Source: Natrarchaeobius oligotrophus (GTDB lineage: Archaea > Halobacteriota > Halobacteria > Halobacteriales > Natrialbaceae). Taken from it: DNA of 64,000 nt. Positions 17,315 through 26,226 of this stretch are shown one piece after another. The stretch is from contig NZ_REFZ01000001.1 in the NCBI RefSeq assembly GCF_003841465.1, positions 62,001 to 126,000 on the forward strand, in the 5' to 3' direction. A program made the position numbers and the translations under genes. The notes under the pieces are model-generated. The model worked only from the letters and a program-made list of their open reading frames with translations, was not told where the DNA came from and did no database searches. Position 1 is the stretch's first letter; every line of letters begins with the position of its first letter.

Positions 17315-17754
17315 CAGCGACCCCTCCGCGTACTCGCGTCGTCGGCGCGGCCGAGCGCCTTCTTGAGAAACGACATCCAGCGCTTCGTGTCTGCGGCCTG
17401 CTGGGCCTGCTGTTCGCGCTCGAGGTCGGTCGGTCCGAGACCCTCCAGGGCGTTGAGCGCGCGATCGATCCCGATGATGCTCCGTGCGAGCTCTTCGCCC
17501 TCCTCGCGCGTGATCTCGCCCGTTTCGATTCGCTCGAGGCGATCGGTGCGCTCGCGGCGCAGGTTCCGTTTCGCCCGCTCGACGCGGTCGCGCTCGCCGG
17601 CCGGAACGGTCTCGCGGCGCTTGATCTCGAAGACGAACGTCCGGAGGTCGATCTCCTCGTCCTGGACGGTGATCGTCTCCGGGATGTCCGCGCCGACGGT
17701 GGCCCCCTCGCGTTCGACGCGCTCGAGCAGCTGTTTGCGCTCGTACTCTTGCAC
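17314..17754 (-). CDS. DUF5788 family protein
   Basis: A 146-residue, strongly helical, charged protein. No ATG starts it; GTG at 17754 gives the family start VQEYERKQLLERVEREGATV. The middle carries TFVFEIKRRETVPAGERDRV and a long Arg/Glu helix, and the end ITREEGEELARSIIGIDRAL plus DTKRWMSFLKKALGR is characteristic. I recognise it as a haloarchaeal DUF5788 protein; no biochemical function is known. The TGA overlaps the polX ATG by one base, so translation is coupled, which hints at a role in repair with PolX. Confidence 0.8.
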   Translation of the reverse strand: MQEYERKQLLERVEREGATVGADIPETITVQDEEIDLRTFVFEIKRRETVPAGERDRVERAKRNLRRERTDRLERIETGEITREEGEELARSIIGIDRALNALEGLGPTDLEREQQAQQAADTKRWMSFLKKALGRADDASTRRGR

Positions 17755-17898
17755 GTCTCCCCGTTCGGGACTGTCGGGCAAAAATGTAGTCACGATCGGA
17801 CGATCGTCGATCGGTTCGCCGGACCGAGTTCGAGCGTGTCGCCGATCGGGAGAATCATCGAAACGAGTACTATCAACGCGTCTTCCGGTTCGTTGAAG

Positions 17899-17908
17899 CA
17901 TTATATGG
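17899..17908 (+). promoter_or_regulatory. TATA element that sets the nucleotidyltransferase start
   Basis: CATTATATGG lies 24-33 nt before ATG 17932. An in-frame ATG at 17905 falls inside this element, so transcription would begin downstream of it. The ATG at 17932 is therefore preferred. Confidence 0.6.
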
Positions 17909-17931
17909 ATCGCCATGGCCGATACTGGCAG

Positions 17932-19113
17932 ATGACCGATCCGACCGCCGTCGTCCTCGCCGCCGGGGAGGGAAAACGACTCCGTCCGCTCACTCGCCAT
18001 CGGCCCAAGCCCATGCTCTCGGCCGGCACGTGCCCGATCGTGGAGCACGCACTCGACGCCGTCATCGACGCCGGAATCACGTCGATCGTCGTCGTCGTGG
18101 GCTACAAGCGAACCGACGTTCAGTCGCATCTCGGCCCGACCTACCGCGACGTCCCGCTGACCTACGCCGTCCAGGAGAAACAGTTGGGGACGGGACACGC
18201 CGTGTTGGCCGCGCAGTCCCACGTCGACGGGCCGTTTCTCGTGGTCAACGGCGACCAGGTCATCGACCACCGGATCGTCCGCGACGTCCTCGAGGCGCAC
18301 GCCTCGAGCGACGCCGTCGCGACGCTCGGATTGCTTCGCAGAGCCGACGTGAGCGACTACGGGGGCGTCCTGGTCGACGACGGGACCGTTACCGAGATCG
18401 TCGAGGGGCCCCGGGACGACCGCGACTACCGACTCAACGCCGGCGTGTACGCGTTCGAGACGGACGTTTTCGATGCGATCCGCCGGGCGAGGCCGCGGGC
18501 GGGTGAACAGCTGATCGTCGACGCGATCGAGCTCCTGATCGACGAGCGCGACGGGGTTCGCGGCGTCGAATCCGACGGATTCTGGGCGGATGCGACCTAT
18601 CCCTGGGATCTCCTCGACGTGGCCGAGACGATCGTCGAGAACGGCGGACGAACGGATCGACCGGGAGACGAGCCGTCGATCTCGGTCCACGACTCCGCGG
18701 TGGTCAGGCCGCCGATCGTCGCGGCGACCGACTGCGAGGTCGGTCCGAACGCGGTCGTCGGACCGAACGTCACGCTCGGGACGAACGCGACGATCGGCTC
18801 GAACGCCGTCGTCGAGCGCTGCGTCGTCGATACGGACGTCCGCGTCGGCGCGAACGCGACGTTGATCGACTGCGTGATCGGGCGGGGCGTTCGAATCGGA
18901 GCCGGCACGGTCGTCCCCGGCGGGCCGGGCGACGTTCGGGTCGACGATCGAATCCACGAGGATCGACGGCTCGGCGCGCTCTTCGGCGACCGCGTCGAGG
19001 ACCGCGGCGGAGTGCGGTACGTTCCGGGTGCGATCGTCGACGCGGACGCCGTCGTGCGTGCGGGCTCGGTCGTCAGCGGACGGAACACGTACGTACGGAC
19101 GGTGGGTCGCTGA
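17932..19113 (+). CDS. Sugar-1-phosphate nucleotidyltransferase, GlmU-like (bifunctional type)
   Basis: A 393-residue enzyme. The N-terminal Rossmann-like domain has the pyrophosphorylase signature VVLAAGEGKRLRPLTRHRPK, with KPM, GTGHAVLAA and NGDQVID further on. From about residue 255 the chain forms a left-handed beta-helix of hexapeptide repeats (VVGPNVTLGTNATIGSNAVV; CVIGRGVRIGAGTVVPGG). This is the layout of archaeal GlmU-like enzymes with uridylyltransferase and acetyltransferase activity, and of related glucose-1-phosphate nucleotidyltransferases. Overlap with glmS (TGATG) supports a role in UDP-N-acetylglucosamine synthesis. Exact specificity is inferred from context. The start is set by the TATA element. 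Confidence 0.88.
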   Translation: MTDPTAVVLAAGEGKRLRPLTRHRPKPMLSAGTCPIVEHALDAVIDAGITSIVVVVGYKRTDVQSHLGPTYRDVPLTYAVQEKQLGTGHAVLAAQSHVDGPFLVVNGDQVIDHRIVRDVLEAHASSDAVATLGLLRRADVSDYGGVLVDDGTVTEIVEGPRDDRDYRLNAGVYAFETDVFDAIRRARPRAGEQLIVDAIELLIDERDGVRGVESDGFWADATYPWDLLDVAETIVENGGRTDRPGDEPSISVHDSAVVRPPIVAATDCEVGPNAVVGPNVTLGTNATIGSNAVVERCVVDTDVRVGANATLIDCVIGRGVRIGAGTVVPGGPGDVRVDDRIHEDRRLGALFGDRVEDRGGVRYVPGAIVDADAVVRAGSVVSGRNTYVRTVGR

Positions 19114-20915
19114 TGTGCGGGATCATCGGGTACGCCAGTCCGGACGCCGAACCGGCCGGGGACGTGCTGCTCGACGGTCTCGAGCGCCTCGAGTACCGGG
19201 GCTACGACTCGGCCGGGCTGGCGGTCGCGAACTCGACGATCGAGGTGTACAAACGCGCCGGCGAACTGGCCTCGCTCGAGTCGACCCTCGACGGGACGGA
19301 CCTCGTCGGCTCGGTCGGCATCGGTCACACGCGCTGGAGCACGCACGGGCCGCCGACCGACGAGAACGCACACCCCCACACCGACTGCGAAGGACGGGTG
19401 GCGGTGGTCCACAACGGAATCGTCACGAACGCCGAAGCGCTTCGCGCAGAACTCGTCGAAGCCGGCCACGTCTTCGAGAGCGACACCGACACCGAGGTCG
19501 TTCCCCACCTGCTCGAGGAGTTCCTCGATCGGGACCTGAGTCCGGAGGAAGCGTTCGAATGCACGCTCGAGCGGATCGAGGGCAGTTACGCGATCGCGGC
19601 GGTCGTCGCGGGCGCGGACGCCATCTACGCGACGCGGCGACACTCCCCGCTGGTGCTCGGCCTCGACGGAGAGACGACCTACCTCGCGAGCGACGTCCCC
19701 GCGTTCCTCGAACAGACCGACCGGGTGATCTACCTCGAGGACGAGCAGATCGTCCGGCTCGCACCGTCCGAGCTCGTCGTCAGGGACGGCGAGGGATCGG
19801 TCGTCGAACCGCCCGTCGAGACGATCGACTGGGACCCGGAGGACGTCGGCAAGAGCGGCTACGACCACTTCATGCTGAAGGAGATCTACGAGCAACCCCA
19901 GGCCGTCCGTCAGGCCACCCGAGGACGGGTGTCGGAGTTGGATGGCACGATCGAACTCACCGCGTTCCCGACGGCGATGCGAAACGAACTCGATCGCGTC
20001 CAGTTCGTCGGCTGCGGGACGTCGTACTACGCGACCCGGTACGGCGCGGCGCTGCTTCGCGAGCGCGGCGTTCCGGCGCAGGCGTTCGTCGCGAGCGAGT
20101 ACGGGACGGAGCGGGTGCCGACGGAGGACGGGACCGTCGTCGTCGGGGTCACCCAGAGCGGCGAGACCGCCGACACGCTCGCCGCGCTCAGGGACGCAAA
20201 CGGCGCAGGCGCGACGACGCTCGCGGTGACGAACGTCGTCGGTAGCTCCGCGGCTCGCGAGTGTGACGCCGCCGTCTACGTCCGCGCGGGGCCGGAGATC
20301 AGCGTCGCCGCCACGAAATCGTTCGCCAGCCAGCAGGTGACGCTCGCGACGATCGCGAGCGCGCTCGCGGACGGAACGGACCGGCCGTTTCTCGAGTCGA
20401 TCCGGGATCTCCCCGCGCAGGTCCAGCGCGTGCTCGATCGCTCGAACGCGCGGGACGTCGCCGAGGAGCTCGTCGGCGCGGACGCCTACTTCTTCATCGG
20501 CCGCGGATACCAGCATCCGGTCGCCCTCGAGGGCGCGTTGAAGATGAAAGAGATCACCTACGAGCACGCCGAGGGGTTCCCCGCCGGCGAGTTGAAACAC
20601 GGCCCGCTCGCGCTGGTGACCGATCGAACGCCGGTCGTCGCGCTGGTGACCGGCGGCGACGATCTCGTCGAGAAAACCCTCAGCAACGTCAGGGAGGTCG
20701 AAGCCAGGGGCGCGCCGGTCGTCGCCGTCACCGACGACCCCGACGGCGTCGACGGCGTCGCGGACCACGTCCTCGAGGTGCCGGAAACGCACCGATACCT
20801 GGTACCCGTCCTGACTAACGTCCAGCTCCAGTTGCTCGCGTACTGGACGGCGAACCTGCTCGATCGCCCGATCGACAAACCGCGAAATCTCGCGAAGAGC
20901 GTCACCGTCGAGTGA
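19113..20915 (+). CDS. glmS: Glutamine-fructose-6-phosphate transaminase (isomerizing)
   Basis: A 600-residue enzyme making glucosamine-6-phosphate from fructose-6-phosphate and glutamine, first step of amino-sugar synthesis. The N-terminal Cys2 (MCGIIGYA) is the class II amidotransferase nucleophile, exposed after Met removal. GIGHTRWSTHGPPTDENAHP and HNGIVTNAEALR complete the glutaminase site. Two SIS domains follow from about residue 285: QFVGCGTSYYATRYGAALLR, VTQSGETADTLAAL, AATKSFASQQ, then GYQHPVALEGALKMKEITY and AEGFPAGELKHGPLA. The end KPRNLAKSVTVE is the standard GlmS C-terminus. ATG overlaps the stop of the nucleotidyltransferase, so the two are coupled. Confidence 0.97.
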   Translation: MCGIIGYASPDAEPAGDVLLDGLERLEYRGYDSAGLAVANSTIEVYKRAGELASLESTLDGTDLVGSVGIGHTRWSTHGPPTDENAHPHTDCEGRVAVVHNGIVTNAEALRAELVEAGHVFESDTDTEVVPHLLEEFLDRDLSPEEAFECTLERIEGSYAIAAVVAGADAIYATRRHSPLVLGLDGETTYLASDVPAFLEQTDRVIYLEDEQIVRLAPSELVVRDGEGSVVEPPVETIDWDPEDVGKSGYDHFMLKEIYEQPQAVRQATRGRVSELDGTIELTAFPTAMRNELDRVQFVGCGTSYYATRYGAALLRERGVPAQAFVASEYGTERVPTEDGTVVVGVTQSGETADTLAALRDANGAGATTLAVTNVVGSSAARECDAAVYVRAGPEISVAATKSFASQQVTLATIASALADGTDRPFLESIRDLPAQVQRVLDRSNARDVAEELVGADAYFFIGRGYQHPVALEGALKMKEITYEHAEGFPAGELKHGPLALVTDRTPVVALVTGGDDLVEKTLSNVREVEARGAPVVAVTDDPDGVDGVADHVLEVPETHRYLVPVLTNVQLQLLAYWTANLLDRPIDKPRNLAKSVTVE

Positions 20916-21028
20916 TCGGATTTCGGACTCGAGGAAAACCGAGCGGCGATCGCGCTCTCGGCGGCCGGACGCTCCCCTCGTGGAGAGAACCCCAAACCCC
21001 TTAGCGACGCCGCACATACCCCCGGCCA

Positions 21029-21976
21029 ATGGCCAAGTGCGACGCGTGTGGGAAAGACGAAAGCATGCCGTACAACTGCCGGCACTGCGGCGGGACCTAC
21101 TGTGCCGAGCACCGGCTGCCGGAGAACCACGGCTGCTCGGGACTGAAGGACTGGGACGACCCGAACGGCGTCTTCGACAGCGGTTTCGACGACAGCGTCC
21201 AGACCGGCGGACGGTCCTCTTCCGGCGGATTGCTCGCGAAGCTCCCGATCGACACGGGGCCGGGCGGGCCGCTCGCGTACTTCCGCGGGAATATGACGTA
21301 CACGATTTTGCTCATCATCTGGGTGACGTGGGCCGCCCAGATTCTCGCCTTGCTCGTCGGCGGCGGGGCGCTCCACCGATCGCTGTTCGTCCTGACGCCA
21401 CAGAATCCGGAGTACGTCTGGACGTGGTTCACCTCGATCTTCGCTCACGCGCCGCCGCCGAATCTGTTTCACATCGTCTTCAACAGCATCGTGATATTCT
21501 TCTTCGGCCCGCTCGTCGAGCGCTACGTCGGGTCGAAGAAGTTCGCGATCCTCTTCGTCGTCAGCGGCGTGCTCGCCGGGCTCAGTCAGATCGGGATCCA
21601 GATCGCCCAGGGGTACGCGGCGATTCCCGGCATCGGTGGCGTCCTCGGCGCCAGCGGGGCCGCGCTCGCGATCATGGGCGTCATCACCGTGTTGAACCCG
21701 AGCCTCAAGGTCTACCTCTATTTCATCCTCCCCGTCCCGATCTGGCTGCTCACCGCGGGGACGGCCGTCATCAGCATCTTCTTCGTCGGCACCGGCGGCG
21801 GCGGAAACATCGCACACATGGCCCACCTCGTCGGTCTGGTGATCGGACTGGCCTACGGCGAGTACGTCAAACGGACGCAGAACGTGCGCGCCCCGAATCA
21901 GTTCCAGCTCGGCGGCGGTCCAGGCGGTCCCGGTGGCCCAGGCGGTCCGGGCGGTCCCGGCCGTCGTCGGTTCTAG
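21029..21976 (+). CDS. AN1 zinc finger-rhomboid family intramembrane serine protease
   Basis: A 315-residue protein. Residues 1-45 form an AN1-type zinc finger (CDACGKDESMPYNCRHCGG, then YCAEHRLPENHGC). The rhomboid domain has six predicted helices from about residue 85. The catalytic dyad is visible as Ser in GASGAALAIMG and His in GGNIAHMAHLVGLV, and the L1/oxyanion region is NLFHIVFNSIVIFFFG. The C-terminal tail is Gly/Pro repeat (GGPGGPGGPGGPG). Rhomboids cut within transmembrane segments. The AN1 fusion is known from haloarchaea and may bind ubiquitin-like SAMP proteins or another cytosolic partner, but that is speculative. Confidence 0.92.
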   Translation: MAKCDACGKDESMPYNCRHCGGTYCAEHRLPENHGCSGLKDWDDPNGVFDSGFDDSVQTGGRSSSGGLLAKLPIDTGPGGPLAYFRGNMTYTILLIIWVTWAAQILALLVGGGALHRSLFVLTPQNPEYVWTWFTSIFAHAPPPNLFHIVFNSIVIFFFGPLVERYVGSKKFAILFVVSGVLAGLSQIGIQIAQGYAAIPGIGGVLGASGAALAIMGVITVLNPSLKVYLYFILPVPIWLLTAGTAVISIFFVGTGGGGNIAHMAHLVGLVIGLAYGEYVKRTQNVRAPNQFQLGGGPGGPGGPGGPGGPGRRRF

Positions 21977-22394
21977 GCCCCCTCGAGCGTCCATCGGTGC
22001 GACGGTCGGTCGATTCGCGTTTCTGCGCAACTCGAGCGCGCTCGGCGATGAACTGACCCGGGAGCGGACGGACTCGTTCGATTTTTCGGTGGAAGCGCTC
22101 TCGAGGAGCGCCGACGCGATCCGTCGACGGTTTCGAGGAGCGGTGACGCGAACTCCGAAGGGGTTTCTCGAGGCGATGCGGATGACTTCCACCTATACTT
22201 CTACTCTCGAAGTAATTTACTTCGATGTTCGAAGTAATGGGGAATCGGGCTCCCCGACCGTTCACGGAGACGCGACGGCTCAGTCGGATCGACCGCACTC
22301 GAGGTCGCCGCCGTCGAACGACCGTCGATTCCGGGCTCGACCGCCTCGACACCACACGACTGATTTTCGTCGCCCACCAATCGGCGCACGACCG
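21977..22394. other. Gap between rhomboid and endonuclease V genes
   Basis: 418 nt without a convincing gene. A minus-strand frame beginning at GTG 22192 has moderate G/C at third positions but no stop before it runs antisense through the rhomboid gene, so it is not called. The clear content is the 8-nt repeat array at 22207-22236 in a locally AT-rich stretch. Confidence 0.5.
22207..22236. promoter_or_regulatory. Triple half-site operator-like array
   Basis: Three copies of one 8-nt element alternate in direction with exact 11-bp spacing: TCGAAGTA (22207), TACTTCGA (22218), TCGAAGTA (22229). Neighbouring pairs form two overlapping palindromes with 3-nt spacers. This looks like a tandem operator for a dimeric DNA-binding protein. 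The nearest downstream gene is endonuclease V, 159 nt away. Confidence 0.6.
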
Positions 22395-23189
22395 ATGACC
22401 CCGCCCCCACCGCCCCGCCCCGACCTCGCGCCCGACGCCGATCTCGAGCGCGAGGAGATGGAGACGATGCAGCGCGAGATCGCCGCCGCCGCGACGTTCG
22501 AAGACGACTTCTCGTTCGATCCCGACTCGCTCTCGAATCCGCTCGAGGCGTCCACGAGCGGAGCCGAACCGCCGGTCGTCGCGGGCGTCGACCAGTCGTT
22601 TCTCGTCGACGCCGAACCGGAGCGCGCACTGAGCGCCGTCGTCGCGATGCGGGCCGGCGAAGTCGTCGAGCGCGTCCACGCCGTGACGCCGCTGGAGATT
22701 CCCTACGTTCCCGGATTGCTCGCCTTCCGCGAGGGCGGGCCGATCCTCGCGGCGCTCGCCGAGCTGTCGGTCGAGCCCGACCTGCTGTTGTTCGACGGCA
22801 GCGGGCGCATCCACTTTCGTCAGGCGGGCATCGCCACGCACGTGGGGGTCGTCCGCGACGTCCCCTCGATCGGCGTCGCGAAGAGCCTGCTCTGTGGCCG
22901 GCCGCTCGAGGACACGGAGAATCTGCCGGTCGGAACTCGCGTTCCGATCGAGGCGAACGGCCGGGTCGACGCGCCCGCGGGGACGCTACTCGGCTACGCG
23001 GTCCAGACGCGTCAGTACGACTCGCCGGATCGCTCGATCAACCCGCTGTACGTCAGCCCCGGCCACCGCGTCGGTCCGGAGACGGCCGCCGACGCGGCCC
23101 TCTCGCTCGCGGCCGCCTACAAGCTGCCGGAGCCGGTTCGGCTGGCGGACGCCTACGCCGACGAGGCGAAGCGAGAGGTCGACTCGTGA
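22395..23189 (+). CDS. nfi: Endonuclease V
   Basis: A 264-residue deoxyinosine 3'-endonuclease that starts alternative excision repair of deaminated adenine. ATG 22395 follows a gap and gives a Pro-rich short N-terminus (MTPPPPPRPDLAPDADLERE). Family motifs are present: VAGVDQSFL with the first metal Asp, EIPYVPGLLAFREGGPILAA, LLFDGSGRIHFRQAGIATHV with the second Asp, and VPSIGVAKSLLCG. The usual DGxGxxHPR is DGSGRIHFR here, a Pro to Phe change near the active site. GYAVQTRQ and NPLYVSPGHRV complete the fold. The upstream repeat array may control it. Confidence 0.92.
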   Translation: MTPPPPPRPDLAPDADLEREEMETMQREIAAAATFEDDFSFDPDSLSNPLEASTSGAEPPVVAGVDQSFLVDAEPERALSAVVAMRAGEVVERVHAVTPLEIPYVPGLLAFREGGPILAALAELSVEPDLLLFDGSGRIHFRQAGIATHVGVVRDVPSIGVAKSLLCGRPLEDTENLPVGTRVPIEANGRVDAPAGTLLGYAVQTRQYDSPDRSINPLYVSPGHRVGPETAADAALSLAAAYKLPEPVRLADAYADEAKREVDS

Positions 23190-23317
23190 CAGGCGGCTCC
23201 CGATCCGTCCGCGAGATGGTCGCCGGCGTCTCCCTCGGTTCGACGAAACCGCCACGATCGTGACGCCGGTCGACAGGATGGAAACACTTAGGACGCTTCT
23301 TCAGATGATTGCAGGTG

Positions 23318-24169
23318 ATGACCGCCCGAAAGATCGTTCTCGTCTGGTGTCTGCTCGCGGTCGTCGTCCTCCTCGCAGGCTGTAGCCTCGTCGGACCACC
23401 CTCCGCCGACGAGCCCCGCGAGAGTACCCAGCCGGGGGCGGAGGTCGATACCGATCCCGACCCGAACGACCCGGAGCCCGATCCGGCGGCGCTGTTCGAG
23501 GCGGCGTTCGTCCACGGCGACGACCTGATCGACGTCAGCGGCGTCAGGACGACGGAGATCTCGGACGGGGACGAAACGGCGACGGAGGTCGTCTCGGTCG
23601 CAGAGCGTCCGTACGTCGAGTACCGGAGCGAGATCCTCGAGTCGACGCGCACGGACCGCGACGGAGACGTCTACGTTTCGAACGCGACGTCGTCGTGGTG
23701 GTACGATCCGTCCGCGAACGCGGCTCGCTACTACCAGAGCGACGAGCCGTTCGAGAGCGACGACGTCCGGGCGGCGCGGGCCGAGCAGGCCGAACGCCAG
23801 CTCGCGCTCTACGACCTCGAGTACCGCGGCACGGAGACGGTCGCGGACCGCGAGACGCACGTCCTCGCCGTCGAGGCGAAAGACGAGGCGGTCGAGGACG
23901 GCATCTCGATCCTCGTCGGCGACACGGAGTTCGTCTACGCGCTCGAGACCGTCGATCCGACGGAGGAAGTCGTCGTCCTCGAACAGCGGCTGTGGATCGA
24001 CGCGGAGTACGACTACCCCCTCAAGGAGGAGCTGCGATTCGAAGGGGAGGACGGCGAGCGCCACACGATGGTCGAGCGCTTCGACGAGGTGACGTTCAAC
24101 GACGACCTCCCGGACGACGAGTTCGACTACGAGCCGCCGGAGAACGCGACGATCTCGGAGATCGAGTGA
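23318..24169 (+). CDS. LolA-like lipoprotein, short paralogue
   Basis: A 283-residue exported lipoprotein. ATG 23318 is used, with AGGTG just upstream; a TTG at 23309 would add three residues. The signal ends in LLAGC (Cys22). An acidic linker (DTDPDPNDPEPDP) leads to a LolA-type beta domain: DGDVYVSNATSSWWYDPSAN, YDLEYRGTETVADRETHVLA, ISILVGDTEFVYALETVD and LWIDAEYDYPLKEELRF. These segments parallel the protein at 4316-5590 (EYRGTETVADRETHVL versus ETALDGRDVYRL; LVGDTEF versus LVGDTEY), so the two are paralogues, but this one lacks the second C-terminal domain. A role in binding membrane lipids is inferred from fold only. Confidence 0.82.
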   Translation: MTARKIVLVWCLLAVVVLLAGCSLVGPPSADEPRESTQPGAEVDTDPDPNDPEPDPAALFEAAFVHGDDLIDVSGVRTTEISDGDETATEVVSVAERPYVEYRSEILESTRTDRDGDVYVSNATSSWWYDPSANAARYYQSDEPFESDDVRAARAEQAERQLALYDLEYRGTETVADRETHVLAVEAKDEAVEDGISILVGDTEFVYALETVDPTEEVVVLEQRLWIDAEYDYPLKEELRFEGEDGERHTMVERFDEVTFNDDLPDDEFDYEPPENATISEIE

Positions 24170-24193
24170 ACGGTGACGGCGGTTCGTCTCCCG

Positions 24194-25114
24194 TTAGCTG
24201 GTCGGAACGGGTGAGTCCCGATCGGCCTCGAGTGCCAGCCCGCTCTCGAGCGTCCGGACGGGGTAGGGAATGTCGATTCCCTCCTCGTCGAAGCGCTCTT
24301 TGACGGCGGTGACGTACTCGCCTTTGATCCGGACGAAGTCGGCTCGCGAGGGATCTTCGATCCAGAACCGCGACTGGAGGCCGACGTCCGAGTCGCCGAG
24401 TTCGGTGAGCCGGACCGACGGCTCGGGATCGTCCGCGATGTCGGGGTGGCGCTCGGCCTCCTCGGCGATGATCTCGGTCGCCCGGTCGATGTCGTCGCCG
24501 TAGCCGATGCCGAAGACGAACTTCAGTCGGAGCCGGTCTGCGTCGACGGGGTTTTTGAGGACGTTCTCGGTTAGCTGCGAGTTCGGAACGGTCAGCAACT
24601 CGTTGTCGAACGTCCGAACGCGGGTCACCCGGAGGCTGATGTCCTCGACGACGCCCGCGTGGTCGTCCCACTCGATCCAGTCGCCGATCTTGAACGGGCC
24701 GTCGATGTAGATGAACACGCCGGCGACGAAGTTTCGGATGACGTTCTGCATCGCCAGCCCGACCGCGAGCGCCCCCGCGGCGGCGATGCCGGCCATCGAG
24801 ACGAGGAAGTTGCCGAAGTCGGCGGCCCCGAACGCCACCGCGACGGCGACGAAGATCACGCCGAACTTCGCGACCTTCAACAGCGGCCTGCGGGCGTGGC
24901 GATCGAGGTCGCGGTGGTCGAACGCTCGGGTCAACAGCGGGATGACGAGCAGCCGGCCGATCAGGTAGACCACCGCGAACGCGACGACGAACAGGATCGC
25001 CCGCTCGAGCGCCGCGGCGGCGGCCGCGCTCCCCACGACTCCCTCGGCGAGGTCGGCGACGACGCCGCCGGTTTCCGGATCGGCGGCCTGCGCGATCGCA
25101 GGGCCGGCAGTCAT
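24194..25114 (-). CDS. Small-conductance mechanosensitive channel (MscS family)
   Basis: A 306-residue channel that opens under membrane tension to release solutes after hypo-osmotic shock. Hydrophobic helices lie at about residues 38-60, 80-100 and 105-130. The pore helix TM3 is AGIAAAGALAVGLAMQNVIR with the family's Gly/Ala packing. The beta domain has FKIGDWIEWDDHAGVVEDIS and LLTVPNSQLTENVLKNP, the MscS signature; the C-terminal alpha/beta domain ends at ERFDEEGIDIPYPVRTLE. Its ATG overlaps the stop of the yhbY gene (ATGA), making a three-gene unit rnp4-yhbY-mscS. Confidence 0.93.
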   Translation of the reverse strand: MTAGPAIAQAADPETGGVVADLAEGVVGSAAAAAALERAILFVVAFAVVYLIGRLLVIPLLTRAFDHRDLDRHARRPLLKVAKFGVIFVAVAVAFGAADFGNFLVSMAGIAAAGALAVGLAMQNVIRNFVAGVFIYIDGPFKIGDWIEWDDHAGVVEDISLRVTRVRTFDNELLTVPNSQLTENVLKNPVDADRLRLKFVFGIGYGDDIDRATEIIAEEAERHPDIADDPEPSVRLTELGDSDVGLQSRFWIEDPSRADFVRIKGEYVTAVKERFDEEGIDIPYPVRTLESGLALEADRDSPVPTS

Positions 25115-25359
25115 CGATACAGGACGGCCGTGTGTCCGCGCGTATCCACGAGGTCGGCGTTCACTCGCTCGGCGAGATCGGCCGCCTTCTCCTCGGTCGG
25201 ATCGCCCGCGCGGGCGGCGCGCAGGAACTTCACTTTCACGAGGTCCCTGTCCGAGAGCTGATCGTCGAGTTCGTCGACGACCGATTCGATGCCGCTCTTG
25301 CCGACCCAGACGGTGACGTCGAGGTCGTGTGCGCGTCGCTTGCGTTCCTGTCGGTCCAT
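25111..25359 (-). CDS. YhbY/CRM-family RNA-binding protein
   Basis: An 82-residue protein started at ATG 25359 (MDRQERKRRAHDLDVTVWVG). The fold's signature KRRAHDLDVTVWVGKSGIES corresponds to the GxxG RNA-binding loop region (KSG), followed by VVDELDDQLSDRDLVKVKFL and VDTRGHTAVLYR at the end. YhbY proteins bind pre-ribosomal large-subunit RNA. The short length and the pairing with RNase P component 4 upstream fit archaeal gene order. Its stop overlaps the mscS start. Confidence 0.93.
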   Translation of the reverse strand: MDRQERKRRAHDLDVTVWVGKSGIESVVDELDDQLSDRDLVKVKFLRAARAGDPTEEKAADLAERVNADLVDTRGHTAVLYR

Positions 25360-25448
25360 AGCCGCGAGTAAGGAAGCCTGGTGGTTTGAATCTTCGCGAA
25401 ACGGAACGCGCGACCCTCGCGCGGACAGTGTCGAAGGCGACGGCCGAG

Positions 25449-25727
25449 TCACTCCTCGTACGGATACCTCGCGTGTGCGCCGCAGTCGCAGGTCACGACG
25501 ACGTGACCGTCCTGGAGCCTGACGCGGGCGTTTGCGCCCGGTCGGAGGTACGCGTCACAGGAGTCGCAGGTGAAGCGCCGGAACGATCGCGGCAGGGACA
25601 GCCGATTTCGTTCGGCGATGCGACGCGCCAGGCGAACGTAGTACCGCGCGCGCTCGTCGTCGCCGTCCGCCGCCGCCGCTCGAGCCAGTTCCTCGAGGCG
25701 ATCGATCCGTTCGGCGGCGACGTCCAT
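25449..25727 (-). CDS. rnp4: Ribonuclease P protein component 4 (Rpp21)
   Basis: A 92-residue subunit of the RNase P ribozyme, which trims tRNA 5' ends. The helical N-terminus (ERIDRLEELARAAAADGDDE) is followed by RYYVRLARRIAERNRLSLPR and the zinc ribbon CDSCDAYLRPGANARVRL with CDCGAHARYPY. The four cysteines (CDSC and CDC) bind zinc. Rpp21 pairs with Rpp29 on the specificity domain of the RNA. It heads the rnp4-yhbY-mscS unit. Two other RNase P subunits are at 48763-49248 and 49864-50568. Confidence 0.95.
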   Translation of the reverse strand: MDVAAERIDRLEELARAAAADGDDERARYYVRLARRIAERNRLSLPRSFRRFTCDSCDAYLRPGANARVRLQDGHVVVTCDCGAHARYPYEE

Positions 25728-25815
25728 ACCAGGGATTTCGCCGGTCGACGTATTGATGTTGCGTTCTCTCCGGAACCGGTGCGTACATCCGTCTCACTCG
25801 CGACCCACGACGTGC

Positions 25816-26226
25816 ATGAGCGAGGAGTTCACCGTCGAGGTTCCCGTCCAGTTTCGCGACCTCGACCCGCTGAATCACGTCAACCACGCCACGTACGCGA
25901 GCTACCTCGAGACGGCCCGCCTCGAGTACACCGAGTCGGTGCTCGAGGTTCCGCTCGACGAGCTTTCGTTCGTCGTCGCGAACCTCGAGATCGACTACCG
26001 ACGGCCGCTCACCCTCGACGACGAGCCGGCCGTCGCGCTTTGGGTGTCGGAACTCGGGGAGTCGAGCTGTACGATGAGCTACGAGATTCGAGCCGACGGC
26101 GACGTCGCCGCGACGGCGGAGACAACCATGGTTCACCTGGATCGGGAGGCGAATCGTCCGACGCCGATACCCGAGGCCGTCCGCGAGCGGATTCGCGAGT
26201 ACGAAGGACTCGATTCGCCGGAGTAG
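25816..26226 (+). CDS. Acyl-CoA thioesterase, hotdog fold (4HBT type)
   Basis: A 136-residue single hotdog-domain protein (ATG 25816). The 4-hydroxybenzoyl-CoA thioesterase signature is clear: VPVQFRDLDPLNHVNHATYA with the Asp that activates water, then SYLETARLEY. The second half (ALWVSELGESSCTMSYEIRA) forms the beta-sheet end. Hydrolyses acyl-CoA esters; the acyl chain is not defined. A close paralogue is at 41029-41424. It stands alone between rnp4 (divergent) and the methyltransferase (convergent). Confidence 0.88.
   Translation: MSEEFTVEVPVQFRDLDPLNHVNHATYASYLETARLEYTESVLEVPLDELSFVVANLEIDYRRPLTLDDEPAVALWVSELGESSCTMSYEIRADGDVAATAETTMVHLDREANRPTPIPEAVRERIREYEGLDSPE

Noticed and set aside
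21977-22192. Possible minus gene starting at GTG 22192 under the operator array
   Set aside because: It has no stop before passing antisense through the rhomboid gene, and its sequence is Arg/Ser-rich without family likeness.
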